Below are positions 38,568 to 51,600 of a stretch of DNA of 64,000 bases, in pieces. Under the pieces are notes generated by a model. The model was not told the DNA's origin. It was given only the letters and a program-made list of their open reading frames with translations, and made no database searches. Positions within the stretch are counted from its first letter, which is position 1, and every line of letters begins with the position of its first letter. Source of the DNA: Hybos culiciformis (lineage: Eukaryota; Arthropoda; Insecta; Diptera; Hybotidae); contig CAXFZM010000077.1 in the NCBI GenBank assembly GCA_964007475.1, positions 186,001-250,000 of the forward strand, given 5' to 3'. The position numbers and the translations under genes are program-made.

Positions 38568-41500
38568 TTAAAAATTCCATCGACCCCCCCTGTTGAAAAA
38601 ATTAAAAATTCCATCGACCCCCCCCCCTGTTGAAAAAATTAAAAATTTCATCGACCCCCCCCTGTTGAAAAAATTAAAAAATTCCATCGACCCCCCCCTG
38701 TTGAAAAAATTAAAAATTCCATCGACCCCTCCTGTTGAAAAAATTAAAAATTCCATCGACCCCTCCTGTTCAAAAAATTAAAAATTTCATCGACCCCCCC
38801 CTATTGAAAAAATTAAAAATTTCATCGACCCCCTCCTGTTGAAAAAATTAAAAAATTCCATCGACCCCCCTGTTGAAAAAATTAAAAATTCCAACGACCC
38901 CCCTGTTGAAAAAATTAAAAATTTCATCGACCCACCCCTGTTGAAAAAATTAAAAAATTCCAACGACCCCCCCCCCTGTTGAAAAAATAAAAATTTCATC
39001 GACCCCCCTCCTGTTGAAAAAAATAAAAAAATTCATCGACCCCTCCCCCCCCTGTTGAAAAAATTAAAAATTCCATCGACCCCACCAATGTTAAAAAAAT
39101 TAAAATTCCATCGACCCCCCCTGTTGAAAAAATTAAAAATTTCATCGACCCCCCCCTGTTGAAAAAATTAAAAATTTCCATCGACCCCCCCCCCTTCCCT
39201 GTTGAAAAAATAAAAATTTCATCGACCCCCCTCCTGTTGAAAAAAATAAAAAAATTCATCGACCCCTCCCCCCCCTGTTGAAAAAATTAAAAATTCCATC
39301 GACCCCCCCCCCCCTGTTAAAAAAATTAAAATTCCATCGACCCCCCGCTGTTGAAAAAATTAAAAATTTCATCGACCCCACCCTGTTGAAAAAATTAAAA
39401 ATTCCATCGACCCCCCCCCTGTTGAAAAAATTAAAATCCCATCGACCCCCCTTGTTGAAAAAATTAAAAATTCCATCGACCCCCCCCTGTTGAAAAAATT
39501 AAAAATTTCATCGACCCCCCCCTATTGACAAAATTAAAAATTTCATCGACCCCCCCTGTTGAAAAAATTAAAAAATTCCAACGACCCCCCCCTGATGAAA
39601 AAATTAAAAATTTCATCGACCCCACCCTGTTGAAAAAATTAAAAATTCCATCGACCCCCCCTGTTGAAAAAATTTAAAATTCCATCGACCCCCCCACCCT
39701 GTTGAAAAAATTAAAAATTTCATCGACCCCCCCTGTTGAAAAATTAAAAAATTCCATCGACTCACCCCTGTTGAAAAAATTAAAAATTCCATCGACCCCC
39801 CCTGTTGAAAAAATTAAAAATTCAATCGATCCCTCCTGTTGAAAAAATTAAAAATTTCATCGACCCCCCCCTATTGAAAAAATTAAAAATTTCATCGACC
39901 CTCCCCCTGTTGAAAAAATTAAAAAATTCCATCGACCCCCCCTGTTGAAAAAATTAAAAATTCCATCGACCCCCCCTGTTGAAAAAATTAAAAATTCCAT
40001 CGACCCCCCCCTGTTGAAAAAATCAAAAATTTCATCGACCCCACCCTGTTGAAAAAATTAAAAATTCCATCGACCCCCCCTGTTGAAAAAATTTAAAATT
40101 CCATCGACCCCCCCACCCTGTTGAAAAAATTAAAAATTTCATCGACCCCCCCTGTTGAAAAAATTAAAAAATTCCATCGACTCACCCCTGTTGAAAAAAT
40201 TAAAAATTCCATCGACCCCCCCTGTTGAAAAAATTAAAAATTCAATCGACCCCTCCTGTTGAAAAAATTAAAAATTTCATCGACCCCCCCCTATTGAAAA
40301 AATTAAAAATTTCATCGACCCCCCCTGTTGAAAAAATTAAAAATTCCATCGACCCCCCCCTGTTGAAAAAATTAAAAATTCCATCGACCCCCCCTGTTAA
40401 AAAAATTAAAAATTCCATCGACCCCCCCTGTTGAAAAAATTAAAAATTCCATCGACCCCCCCTGTTGAAAAAATTAAAAATTCCATCGACCCCTCCTGTT
40501 GAAAAAATTAAAAATTTCATCGACCCCCCCCTGTTGAAAAAATTAAAAATTCCATCGACCCCCCCTGGTGAAAAAATTAAAAATTCCATCGACCCCCCCT
40601 GTTGAAAAAATTAAAAATTCCATCGACCCCAACCTGTTGAAAAAATTAAAAATTCCATCGACCCCCCCCCCCCCTGTTGAAAAAATTAAAAATTTCATCG
40701 ACCCCCCCTGTTGAAAAAATTAAAAAATTCCATCGACCCCCCCCTGTTGAAAAAATTAAAAATTCCATCGACCCTCCCTGTTGAAAAAATTAAAAATTCC
40801 ATCGACCCCGCATGTTGAAAAAATTAAAAATTCCATCGACCCCTCCTGTTGAAAAAATTAAAAATTTCATCGACCCCCCCCTGTTGAAAAAATTAAAAAA
40901 TTCCATCGACCCCCCCCTGTTGAAAAAATTAAAAAATTCCATCGACCCCCCCCCCCTGTTGAAAAAATTAAAAATTTCATCGACCCCCCCCTGTTGAAAA
41001 AATTAAAAAATTCCATCGACCCCCCCCTGTTGAAAAAATTAAAAATTCCATAGACCCCTCCTGTTGAAAAAATTAAAAATTCCATCGACCCCCCTCCTGT
41101 TGAAAAAATTAAAAATTTCATCGACCCCCCCCTGTTGAAAAAATTAAAAAATTCCATCGACCCCCCCCTGTTGAAAAAATTAAAAATTCCATCGACCCCC
41201 CCTGTTGAAAAAATTAAAAATTCCATCGACCCCCCCTGTTGAAAAAATTAAAAATTCCATCGACCCCTCCTGTTGAAAAAATTAAAAATTTCATCGACCC
41301 CCTACTATTGAAAAAATTAAAAATTTCATCGACCCCCCCCTGTTGAAAAAATTAAAAAATTCCATCGATCCCCCCCTGTTGAAAAAATTAAAAATTCCAT
41401 AGACCCCTCCTGTTGAAAAAATTAAAAATTCCATCGACCCCCCTCCTGTTGAAAAAATTAAAAATTTCATCGACCCCCCCCTGTTGAAAAAATTAAAAAA

Positions 41501-43470
41501 TTCCATCGACCCCCCCCTGTTGAAAAAATTAAAAATTCCATCGACCCCCCCTGTTGAAAAAATTAAAAATTCCATCGACCCCCCCTGTTGAAAAAATTAA
41601 AAATTCCATCGACCCCTCCTGTTGAAAAAATTAAAAATTTCATCGACCCCCCCCTATTGAAAAAATTAAAAATTTCATCGACCCCTCCCCTGTTGAAAAA
41701 ATTAAAAAATTCCATCGACCCCCCCCTGTTGAAAAAATTAAAAATTCCATCGACCCCCCCCTGTTGAAAAAATTAAAAATTCCATCGACCCCCCTGTTGA
41801 AAAAATTAAAAATTCCATCGACCCCCCCCTGTTGAAAAAATTAAAAATTCCATCGACCCCCCCCCCCCTGTTGAAAAAATTAAAAATTTCATCGACCCCC
41901 CCCTGTTGAAAAAATTAAAAAATTCCATCGACCCCCCCCTGTTGAAAAAATTAAAAATTCCATCGACCCCTCCTGTTGAAAAAATTAAAAATTCCATCGA
42001 CCCCTCCTGTTCAAAAAATTAAAAATTTCATCCACCCCCCCCTATTGAAAAAATTAAAAATTTCATCGACCCCCCCCTGTTGAAAAAATTAAAAAATTCC
42101 ATCGACCCTCCCTGTTGAAAAAATTAAAAATTCCAACGACCCCCCCTGTTGAAAAAATTAAAAATTTCATCGACCCCCTACTATTGAAAAAATTAAAAAT
42201 TTCATCGACCCCCCCCTGTTGAAAAAATTAAAAAATTCCATCGATCCCCCCCTGTTGAAAAAATTAAAAATTCCATCGACCCCCCCTGTTGAAAAAATTA
42301 AAAATTCCATCGACCCCCCCTGTTGAAAAAATTAAAAATTCCATCGACCCCTCCTGTTGAAAAAATTAAAAATTTCATCGACCCCCCCCTATTGAAAAAA
42401 TTAAAAATTTCATCGACCCCCCCCCCTGTTGAAAAAATTAAAAAATTCCATCGACCCCCCCCTGTTGAAAAAATTAAAAATTCCATCGACCCCCCCTGTT
42501 GAAAAAATTAAAAATTCCATCGACCCCCCTGTTGAAAAAATTAAAAATTCCATCGACCCCCCCTGTTGAAAAAATTAAAAATTCCATCGACCCCCCCCCC
42601 TGTTGAAAAAATTAAAAATTTCATCGACCCCCCCCTGTTGAAAAAATTAAAAAATTCCATCGACCCCCCCCTGTTGAAAAAATTAAAAATTCCATCGACC
42701 CCTCCTGTTGAAAAAATTAAAAATTCCATCGACCCCTCCTGTTCAAAAAATTAAAAATTTCATCGACCCCCCCCTATTGAAAAAATTAAAAATTTCATCG
42801 ACCCCCTCCTGTTGAAAAAATTAAAAAATTCCATCGACCCCCCTGTTGAAAAAATTAAAAATTCCAACGACCCCCCTGTTGAAAAAATTAAAAATTTCAT
42901 CGACCCACCCCTGTTGAAAAAATTAAAAAATTCCAACGACCCCCCCCCCTGTTGAAAAAATAAAAATTTCATCGACCCCCCTCCTGTTGAAAAAAATAAA
43001 AAAATTCATCGACCCCTCCCCCCCCTGTTGAAAAAATTAAAAATTCCATCGACCCCCCCAATGTTAAAAAAATTAAAATTCCATCGACCCCCCCTGTTGA
43101 AAAAATTAAAAATTTCATCGACCCCCCCCTGTTGAAAAAATTAAAAATTTCCATCGACCCCCCCCCCTTCCCTGTTGAAAAAATAAAAATTTCATCGACC
43201 CCCCTCCTGTTGAAAAAAATAAAAAAATTCATCGACCCCTCCCCCCCCTGTTGAAAAAATTAAAAATTCCATCGACCCCCCCCCCCTGTTAAAAAAATTA
43301 AAATTCCATCGACCCCCCGCTGTTGAAAAAATTAAAAATTTCATCGACCCCACCCTGTTGAAAAAATTAAAAATTCCATCGACCCCCGCCCTGTTGAAAA
43401 AATTAAAATCCCATCGACCCCCCCTGTTGAAAAAATTAAAAATTCCATCGACCCCCCCCTGTTGAAAAAA
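38568..43470 (+). repeat. Compound HOR copy 2 (4,903-4,904-bp offset)
   Basis: Every landmark I compared repeats 4,903 or 4,904 bp after copy 1, including variants unique to one place in each copy: ATCGATCCCTCC near 39827, AATCAAAAATTTC near 40022, and the GACTCACCCC pair at 39759/40179. At its end the 931-bp short unit is absent, and the sequence continues as a third long unit. Confidence 0.85.
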
Positions 43471-46118
43471 TTAAAAATTTCATCGACCCCCCCCTATTGA
43501 CAAAATTAAAAATTTCATCGACCCCCCCTGTTGAAAAAATTAAAAAATTCCAACGACCCCCCCCTGATGAAAAAATTAAAAATTTCATCGACCCCACCCT
43601 GTTGAAAAAATTAAAAATTCCATCGACCCCCCCTGTTGAAAAAATTTAAAATTCCATCGACCCCCCCACCCTGTTGAAAAAATTAAAAATTTCATCGACC
43701 CCCCCTGTTGAAAAATTAAAAAATTCCATCGACTCACCCCTGTTGAAAAAATTAAAAATTCCATCGACCCCCCCTGTTGAAAAAATTAAAAATTCAATCG
43801 ACCCCTCCTGTTGAAAAAATTAAAAATTTCATCGACCCCCCCCTATTGAAAAAATTAAAAATTTCATCGACCCTCCCCCTGTTGAAAAAATTAAAAAATT
43901 CCATCGACCCCCCCTGTTGAAAAAATTAAAAATTCCATCGACCCCCCCTGTTGAAAAAATTAAAAATTCCATCGACCCCCCCCTGTTGAAAAAATTAAAA
44001 ATTTCATCGACCCCACCCTGTTGAAAAAATTAAAAATTCCATCGACCCCCCCTGTTGAAAAAATTTAAAATTCCATCGACCCCCCCACCCTGTTGAAAAA
44101 ATTAAAAATTTCATCGACCCCCCCTGTTGAAAAAATTAAAAAATTCCATCGACTCACCCCTGTTGAAAAAATTAAAAATTCCATCGACCCCCCCTGTTGA
44201 AAAAATTAAAAATTCAATCGACCCCTCCTGTTGAAAAAATTAAAAATTTCATCGACCCCCCCCTATTGAAAAAATTAAAAATTTCATCGACCCCCCCTGT
44301 TGAAAAAATTAAAAATTCCATCGACCCCCCCTGTTGAAAAAATTAAAAATTCCATCGACCCCTCCTGTTGAAAAAATTAAAAATTTCATCGACCCCCCCC
44401 TGTTGAAAAAATTAAAAATTCCATCGACCCCCCCTGGTGAAAAAATTAAAAATTCCATCGACCCCCCCTGTTGAAAAAATTAAAAATTCCATCGACCCCA
44501 ACCTGTTGAAAAAATTAAAAATTCCATCGACCCCCCCCCCCCTGTTGAAAAAATTAAAAATTTCATCGACCCCCCCTGTTGAAAAAATTAAAAAATTCCA
44601 TCGACCCCCCCCTGTTGAAAAAATTAAAAATTCCATCGACCCCCCCTGTTGAAAAAATTAAAAATTCCATCGACCCCGCATGTTGAAAAAATTAAAAATT
44701 CCATCGACCCCTCCTGTTGAAAAAATTAAAAATTTCATCGACCCCCCCCTGTTGAAAAAATTAAAAAATTCCATCGACCCCCCCTGTTGAAAAAATTAAA
44801 AATTCCATCGACCCCCCCCTGTTGAAAAAATTAAAAATTCCATCGACCACCCTGTTGAAAAAATTAAAAATTCCATCGACCCCCCCTGTTGAAAAAATTG
44901 AAAATTCCATCGACCCCCCCCCTGTTGAAAAAATTAAAAATTTCATCGACCCCCCCCTGTTGAAAAAATTAAAAAATTTCATCGACCCCCCCCCCCTGTT
45001 GAAAAAATTAAAAATTTCATCGACCCCCCCCTGTTGAAAAAATTAAAAAATTCCATCGACCCCCCCCTGTTGAAAAAATTAAAAATTCCATAGACCCCTC
45101 CTGTTGAAAAAATTAAAAATTCCATCGACCCCCCTCCTGTTGAAAAAATTAAAAATTTCATCGACCCCCCCCTGTTGAAAAAATTAAAAAATTCCATCGA
45201 CCCCCCCCTGTTGAAAAAATTAAAAATTCCATCGACCCCCCCTGTTGAAAAAATTAAAAATTCCATCGACCCCCCCTGTTGAAAAAATTAAAAATTCCAT
45301 CGACCCCTCCTGTTGAAAAAATTAAAAATTTCATCGACCCCCTACTATTGAAAAAATTAAAAATTTCATCGACCCCCCCCTGTTGAAAAAATTAAAAAAT
45401 TCCATCGATCCCCCCCTGTTGAAAAAATTAAAAATTCCATCGACCCCCCCTGTTGAAAAAATTAAAAATTCCATCGACCCCCCCTGTTGAAAAAATTAAA
45501 AATTCCATCGACCCCTCCTGTTGAAAAAATTAAAAATTTCATCGACCCCCCCCTATTGAAAAAATTAAAAATTTCATCGACCCCTCCCCTGTTGAAAAAA
45601 TTAAAAAATTCCATCGACCCCCCCCTGTTGAAAAAATTAAAAATTCCATCGACCCCCCCCTGTTGAAAAAATTAAAAATTCCATCGACCCCCCTGTTGAA
45701 AAAATTAAAAATTCCATCGACCCCCCCCTGTTGAAAAAATTAAAAATTCCATCGACCCCCCCCCCCCTGTTGAAAAAATTAAAAATTTCATCGACCCCCC
45801 CCTGTTGAAAAAATTAAAAAATTCCATCGACCCCCCCCTGTTGAAAAAATTAAAAATTCCATCGACCCCTCCTGTTGAAAAAATTAAAAATTCCATCGAC
45901 CCGTCCTGTTCAAAAAATTAAAAATTTCATCCACCCCCCCCTATTGAAAAAATTAAAAATTTCATCGACCCCCCCCTGTTGAAAAAATTAAAAAATTCCA
46001 TCGACCCCCCCTGTTGAAAAAATTAAAAATTCCAACGACCCCCCCTGTTGAAAAAATTAAAAATTTCATCGACCCCCCCCTGTTGAAAAAATTAAAAAAT
46101 TCCAACGACCCCCCCCCT
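43471..46118 (+). repeat. Compound HOR copy 3 (partial)
   Basis: It continues at 3,972 bp behind copy 2: GACTCACCCC at 43731 and 44151, the CGACCCCAACC monomer near 44495, and the CGCATGTTG monomer near 44675. Later landmarks lie at about 3,899 bp (41806 to 45705), so two monomers have been lost. Some copy-1/2 variants have reverted or differ, for example ATCGACCCCTCC at about 43798 where they have ATCGATCCC. It is therefore less homogenised than copies 1 and 2. Confidence 0.8.
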
Positions 46119-49100
46119 GTTGAAAAAATAAAAATTTCATCGACCCCCCTCCTGTTGAAAAAAATAAAAAAATTCATCGACCCCTCCCCCCCCTGTTGAA
46201 AAAATTAAAAATTCCATCGACCCCCCCCATGTTAAAAAAATTAAAATTCCATCGACCCCCCCTGTTGAAAAAATTAAAAATTTCATCGACCCCCCCTGTT
46301 GAAAAAATTAAAAATTTCCATCGACCCCCCTCCCTTCCCTGTTGAAAAAATAAAAATTTCATCGACCCCCCTCCTGTTGAAAAAAATAAAAAAATTCATC
46401 GACCACTCCCCCCCTGTTGAAAAAATTAAAAATTCCATCGACCCCCCCCCCTGTTAAAAAAATTAAAATTCCATCGACCCCCCCCTGTTGAAAAAATTAA
46501 AAATTTCATCGACCCCACCCTGTTGAAAAAATTAAAAATTCCATCGACCCCCCCCTGTTGAAAAAATTAAAATTCCATCGACCCCCCCTGTTGAAAAAAT
46601 TAAAAATTCCATCGACCCCCCCCTGTTGAAAAAATTAAAAATTTCATCGACCCCCCCCTATTGAAAAAATTAAAAATTTCATCGACCCCCCCCTGTTGAA
46701 AAAATTAAAAAATTCCAACGACCCCCCCCCCCCTGTTGAAAAAATAAAAATTTCATCGACCCCCCTCCTGTTGAAAAAAATAAAAAAATTCATCGACCCC
46801 TCCCCCCCCTGTTGAAAAAATTAAAAATTCCATCGACCCCCCCCATGTTAAAAAAATTAAAATTCCATCGACCCCCCCTGTTGAAAAAATTAAAAATTTC
46901 ATCGACCCCCCCCTGTTGAAAAAATTAAAAATTTCATCGACCTCCCCCTGTTGAAAAAATTAAAAAATTCCATCGACCCCCCCCTGTTGAAAAAATTAAA
47001 ATTCCATCGACCCCCCTGTTGAAAAAATTAAAAATTCCATCCACCCCCCCCCTGTTGAAAAAATTAAAAATTTCATCGACCCCCCCCTAATGAAAAAATT
47101 AAAAATTTAATCGACCCCCCCCTGTTGAAAAAATTAAAAAATTCCAACGACCCCCCCCCCCTGTTGAAAAAATAAAAATTTCATCGACCCCCCTCCTGTT
47201 GAAAAAAATAAAAAAATTCATCGACCCCTCCCCCCCCTGTTGAAAAAATTAAAAATTCCATCGACCTCCCCCATGTTAAAAAAATTAAAATTCCATCGAC
47301 CCCCCCTGTTGAAAAAATTAAAAATTTCATCGACCCCCCCCTGTTGAAAAAATTAAAAATTTCATCGACCCCACCCTGTTGAAAAAATTAAAAATTCCAT
47401 CGACCCCCCCCTGTTGAAAAAATTAAAATTCCATCGACCCCCCCTGTTGAAAAAATTAAAAATTCCATCGACCCCCCCTGTTGAAAAAATTAAAAATTTC
47501 ATCGACCCCCCCCCTATTGAAAAAATTAAAAATTTCATCGACCCCCCCCTGTTGAAAAAATTAAAAAATTCCATCGACCCCCCCCCCTGTTGAAAAAATA
47601 AAAATTTCATCGACCCCCCTCCTGTTGAAAAAAATAAAAAAATTCATCGACCCCTCCCCCCCCTGTTGAAAAAATTAAAAATTCCATCGACCCCCCCCAT
47701 GTTAAAAAAATTAAAATTCCATCGACCCCCCCTGTTGAAAAAATTAAAAATTTCATCGACCCCCCCCTGTTGAAAAAATTAAAAATTTCATCGACCCCAC
47801 CCTGTTGAAAAAATTAAAAATTCCATCGACCCCCCCCTGTTGAAAAAATTAAAATTCCATCGACCCCCCCTGTTGAAAAAATTAAAAATTCCATCGACCC
47901 CCCCTGTTGAAAAAATTAAAAATTTCATCGACCCCCCCCCTATTGAAAAAATTAAAAATTTCATCGACCCCCCCCTGTTGAAAAAATTAAAAAATTCCAT
48001 CGACCCCCCCCCCTGTTGAAAAAATAAAAATTTCATCGACCCCCCTCCTGTTGAAAAAAATAAAAAAATTCATCGACCCCTCCCCCCCCTGTTGAAAAAA
48101 TTAAAAATTCCATCGACCCCCCCCATGTTAAAAAAATTAAAATTCCATCGACCCCCCCTGTTGAAAAAATTAAAAATTTCATCGACCCCCCCCTGTTGAA
48201 AAAATTAAAAATTTCATCGACCTCCCCTGTTGAAAAAATTAAAAAATTCCATTGACCCCCCCCTGTTGAAAAAATTAAAATTCCATCGACCCCCCCTGTT
48301 GAAAAAATTAAAAATTCCATCGACCCCCCCTGTTGAAAAAATTAAAAATTTCATCTACCCCCCCCTATTGAAAAAATTAAAAATTTCATCGACCCCCCCC
48401 TGTTGAAAAAATTAAAAAATTCCAACGACCCCCTCCCCTGTTGAAAAAATAAAAATTTCATCGACCCCCCTCCTGTTGAAAAAAATGAAAAAATTCATCG
48501 ACCCCTCCCCCCCCTGTTGAAAAAATTAAAATTCCATCGACCCCCCCTGTTGAAAAAATTAAAAATTTCATCGACCCCCCCCTGTTGAAAAAATTAAAAA
48601 TTTCATCGACCCCACCCTGTTGAAAAAATTAAAAATTCCATCGACCCCCCCTGTTGAAAAAATTAAAAATTCCATCGACCCCCCCCTGTTGAAAAAATTA
48701 AAAATTTCATCGACCCCCCCCCCTTTTGAAAAAATTAAAAATTTCATCGACCCCCCCCTGTTGAAAAAATTAAAAAATTCCAACGACCCCCCCCCCTGTT
48801 GAAAAAATAAAAATTTCATCGACCCCCCTCCTGTTGAAAAAAATAAAAAAATTCATCGACCCCTCCCCCCCCTGTTGAAAAAATTAAAAATTCCATCGAC
48901 CCCCCCCATGTTAAAAAAATTAAAATTCCATCGACCCCCCCTGTTGAAAAAATTAAAAATTTCATCGACCCCCCCCTGTTGAAAAAATTAAAAATTTAAT
49001 CGACCCCCCCTGTTGAAAAAATTAAAAAATTCCATCGACCCCCCCCTGTTGAAAAAATTAAAATTCCACCGACCCCCCCTGTTGAAAAAATTAAAAATTC

Positions 49101-49226
49101 CATCGACCCCCCCCTGTTGAAAAAATTAAAAATTTCATCGACCCCCCCCTATTGAAAAAATTAAAAATTTCATCGACCCCCCCCTGTTGAAAAAATTAAA
49201 AAATTCCAACAACCCCCCCCCCCCTG
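46119..49226 (+). repeat. Regular 426-bp (12-monomer) HOR array
   Basis: The monomer whose tract reads AAATAAAAATTTC starts at 46735, 47163, 47589, 48015 and 48440, spaced 428, 426, 426 and 425 bp. The next, at 48798, is 358 bp on (ten monomers) and the one at 49226 is 428 bp further. Two irregular spacings (222 and 394 bp) lie at the left edge. Each such monomer is followed by one with seven A on both sides of a single T, then a CCCCTCCCCCCC run, then usually a CATGTTAAAAAAATT monomer. Confidence 0.88.
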
Positions 49227-51600
49227 TTGAAAAAATAAAAATTTCATCGACCCCCCTCCTGTTGAAAAAAATAAAAAAATTCATCGACCCCTCCCCCCCT
49301 GTTGAAAAAATTAAAAATTCCATCGACCCCCCCCAAAAGTTAAAAAAATTAAAATTCCATCGACCCCCCCTGTTGAAAAATTAAAAATTTCATCGACCCC
49401 AACCCTGTTGAAAAAATTAAAAATTTCCATCGACCCCCTCCCCTTCCCTGTTGAAAAAATAAAAATTTCATCGACCCCCCTCCTGTTGAAAAAAATAAAA
49501 AAATTCATCGACCCCTCCCCCCCCTGTTGAAAAAATTAAAAATTCCATCGACCCCCCCCTGTTGAAAAAATTAAAAATTCCATCGACCCCCCCTGTTGAA
49601 AAAATTAAAAATTCCATCGACCCCACCCCCCTGTTGAAAAAATTAAAAATTTAATCGACCCCCCCCCCTGTTGAAAAAATTAAAAATTCCATCGACCCCC
49701 CCTGTTGAAAAAATTAAAAATTCCATCGACCCCTCCTGTTGAAAAAATTAAAAATTTCATCGACCCCCCCTCTGTTGAAAAAATTAAAAATTTCATCGAC
49801 CCCCCCCCTGTTGAAAAAATTAAAAAATTCCATCGACCCCCCCCTGTTGAAAAAATTAAAAATTCCATCGACCCCCCCAGTTGAAAAAATTAAAAATTTC
49901 ATCGACCCCCACCTGTTGAAAAAATTAAAAATTTCATCGACCCCCCCCTATTGAAAAAATTAAAAATTTCATCGACCCCCCCTGTTGAAAAAATTAAAAA
50001 ATTCCATCGACCCCCCCCCTGTTGAAAAAATTAAAAATTTTATCGACCCCCCCCTGTTGAAAAAATTAAAAATTTCATCAACCCCACCCTGTTGAAAAAA
50101 TTAAAAATTCCATCGACCACCCCTGTTGAAAAAATTAAAAATTCCATCGAGCCCCCACCCTGTTGAAAAAATTAAAAAATTTCATCGACCCACCCCTGTA
50201 GAAAAAATTAAAAAATTTCATCGACCCACCCCTGTAGAAAAAATTAAAAAATTCCATCGACCCCCCCCCTGTTGAAAAAATTAAAAATTTTATCGACCCC
50301 CCCCTGTTGAAAAAATTAAAAATTCCATCGACCCCCCCTGTTGAAAAAATTAAAAATTTCATCGACCCCCCCCTGTTGAAAAAATTAAAAATTTCATCGA
50401 CCCCCCCTATTGAAAAAATTAAAAATTTCATCGACCCCCCCTGTTGAAAAAATTAAAAAATTCCATCGACCCCCCCCTGTAGAAAAAATTAAAAATTTCA
50501 TCGACCCCCCCTATTGAAAAAATTAAAAATTTCATCGACCCCCCCTGTTGAAAAAATTAAAAAATTCCATCGACCCCCCCCTGTTGAAAAAACTAAAATT
50601 CCATCGACCCCCCCTGTTGAAAAAATTAAAAATTCCATCGACCCCCCACCCCCTGTTGAAAAAATAAAAATTTCATCGACCCCCCTCCTGTTGAAAAAAA
50701 TAAAAAAATTCATCGACCCCTCCCTCCCCTGTTGAAAAAATCAAAAATTCCATCGACCGCCCCCCTGTTAAAAAAATTAAAATTCCATCGACCCCCCCCC
50801 TGTTGAAAAAATTAAAAATTTCATCGACCCCCACCCTGTTGAAAAAATTAAAAATTCCATCGACCACCCCTGTTGAAAAAATTAAAAATTCCATCGAGCC
50901 CCCACCCTGTTGAAAAAATTAAAAAATTTCATCGACCCACCCCTGTAGAAAAAATTAAAAATTTCATCGACCCCCCCTATTGAAAAAATTAAAAATTTCA
51001 TCGACCCCCCCTGTTGAAAAAATTAAAAAATTCCATCGACCCCCCCCTGTTGAAAAAACTAAAATTCCATCGACCCCCCCTGTTGAAAAAATTAAAAATT
51101 CCATCGACCCCCCCCTATTGAAAAAATTAAAAATTTCATCGACCCCCCCCTGTTGAAAAAATTAAAAAATTCCATCGACCCCCCACCCCCTGTTGAAAAA
51201 ATAAAAATTTCATCGACCCCCCTCCTGTTGAAAAAAATAAAAAAATTCATCGACCCCTCCCTCCCCTGTTGAAAAATTCAAAAATTCCATCGACCGCCCC
51301 CCTGTTAAAAAAATTAAAATTCCATCGACCCCCCCCCTGTTGAAAAAATTAAAAATTTCATCGACCCCCCCCCTGTTGAAAAAATTAAAAATTTCATCGA
51401 CCCCCCCCTGTTGAAAAAATTAAAAATTTCATCGACCCCCCCTGTTGAAAAAATTAAAAATTTCATCGACCCCCCTGTTGAAAAAACTAAAAATTTCATC
51501 GACCCCCCCGTGTTGAAAAAATTAAAAAATTCCATCGACCCCCCCCTGTTGAAAAAATTAAAAATTCCATCGACCCCCTCCTGTTGAAAAAATTAAAAAT
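48315..51600 (+). repeat. 3,285-bp tandem duplication, copy 1
   Basis: Landmarks repeat exactly 3,285 bp later: TCATCTACCC (48351, 51636), the AAAAGTTAAAA monomer (49335, 52620), GAGCCCCCACC (about 50149, 53434), and the blocks that start at 48568, 49135, 50135, 50498 and 51314. I found no difference between copies in the places compared. The left edge lies where CGACCCCCCCTG here is CGACCCCCTCCTG one unit later. It overlaps the end of the 426-bp array, which it contains in part. Confidence 0.88.
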
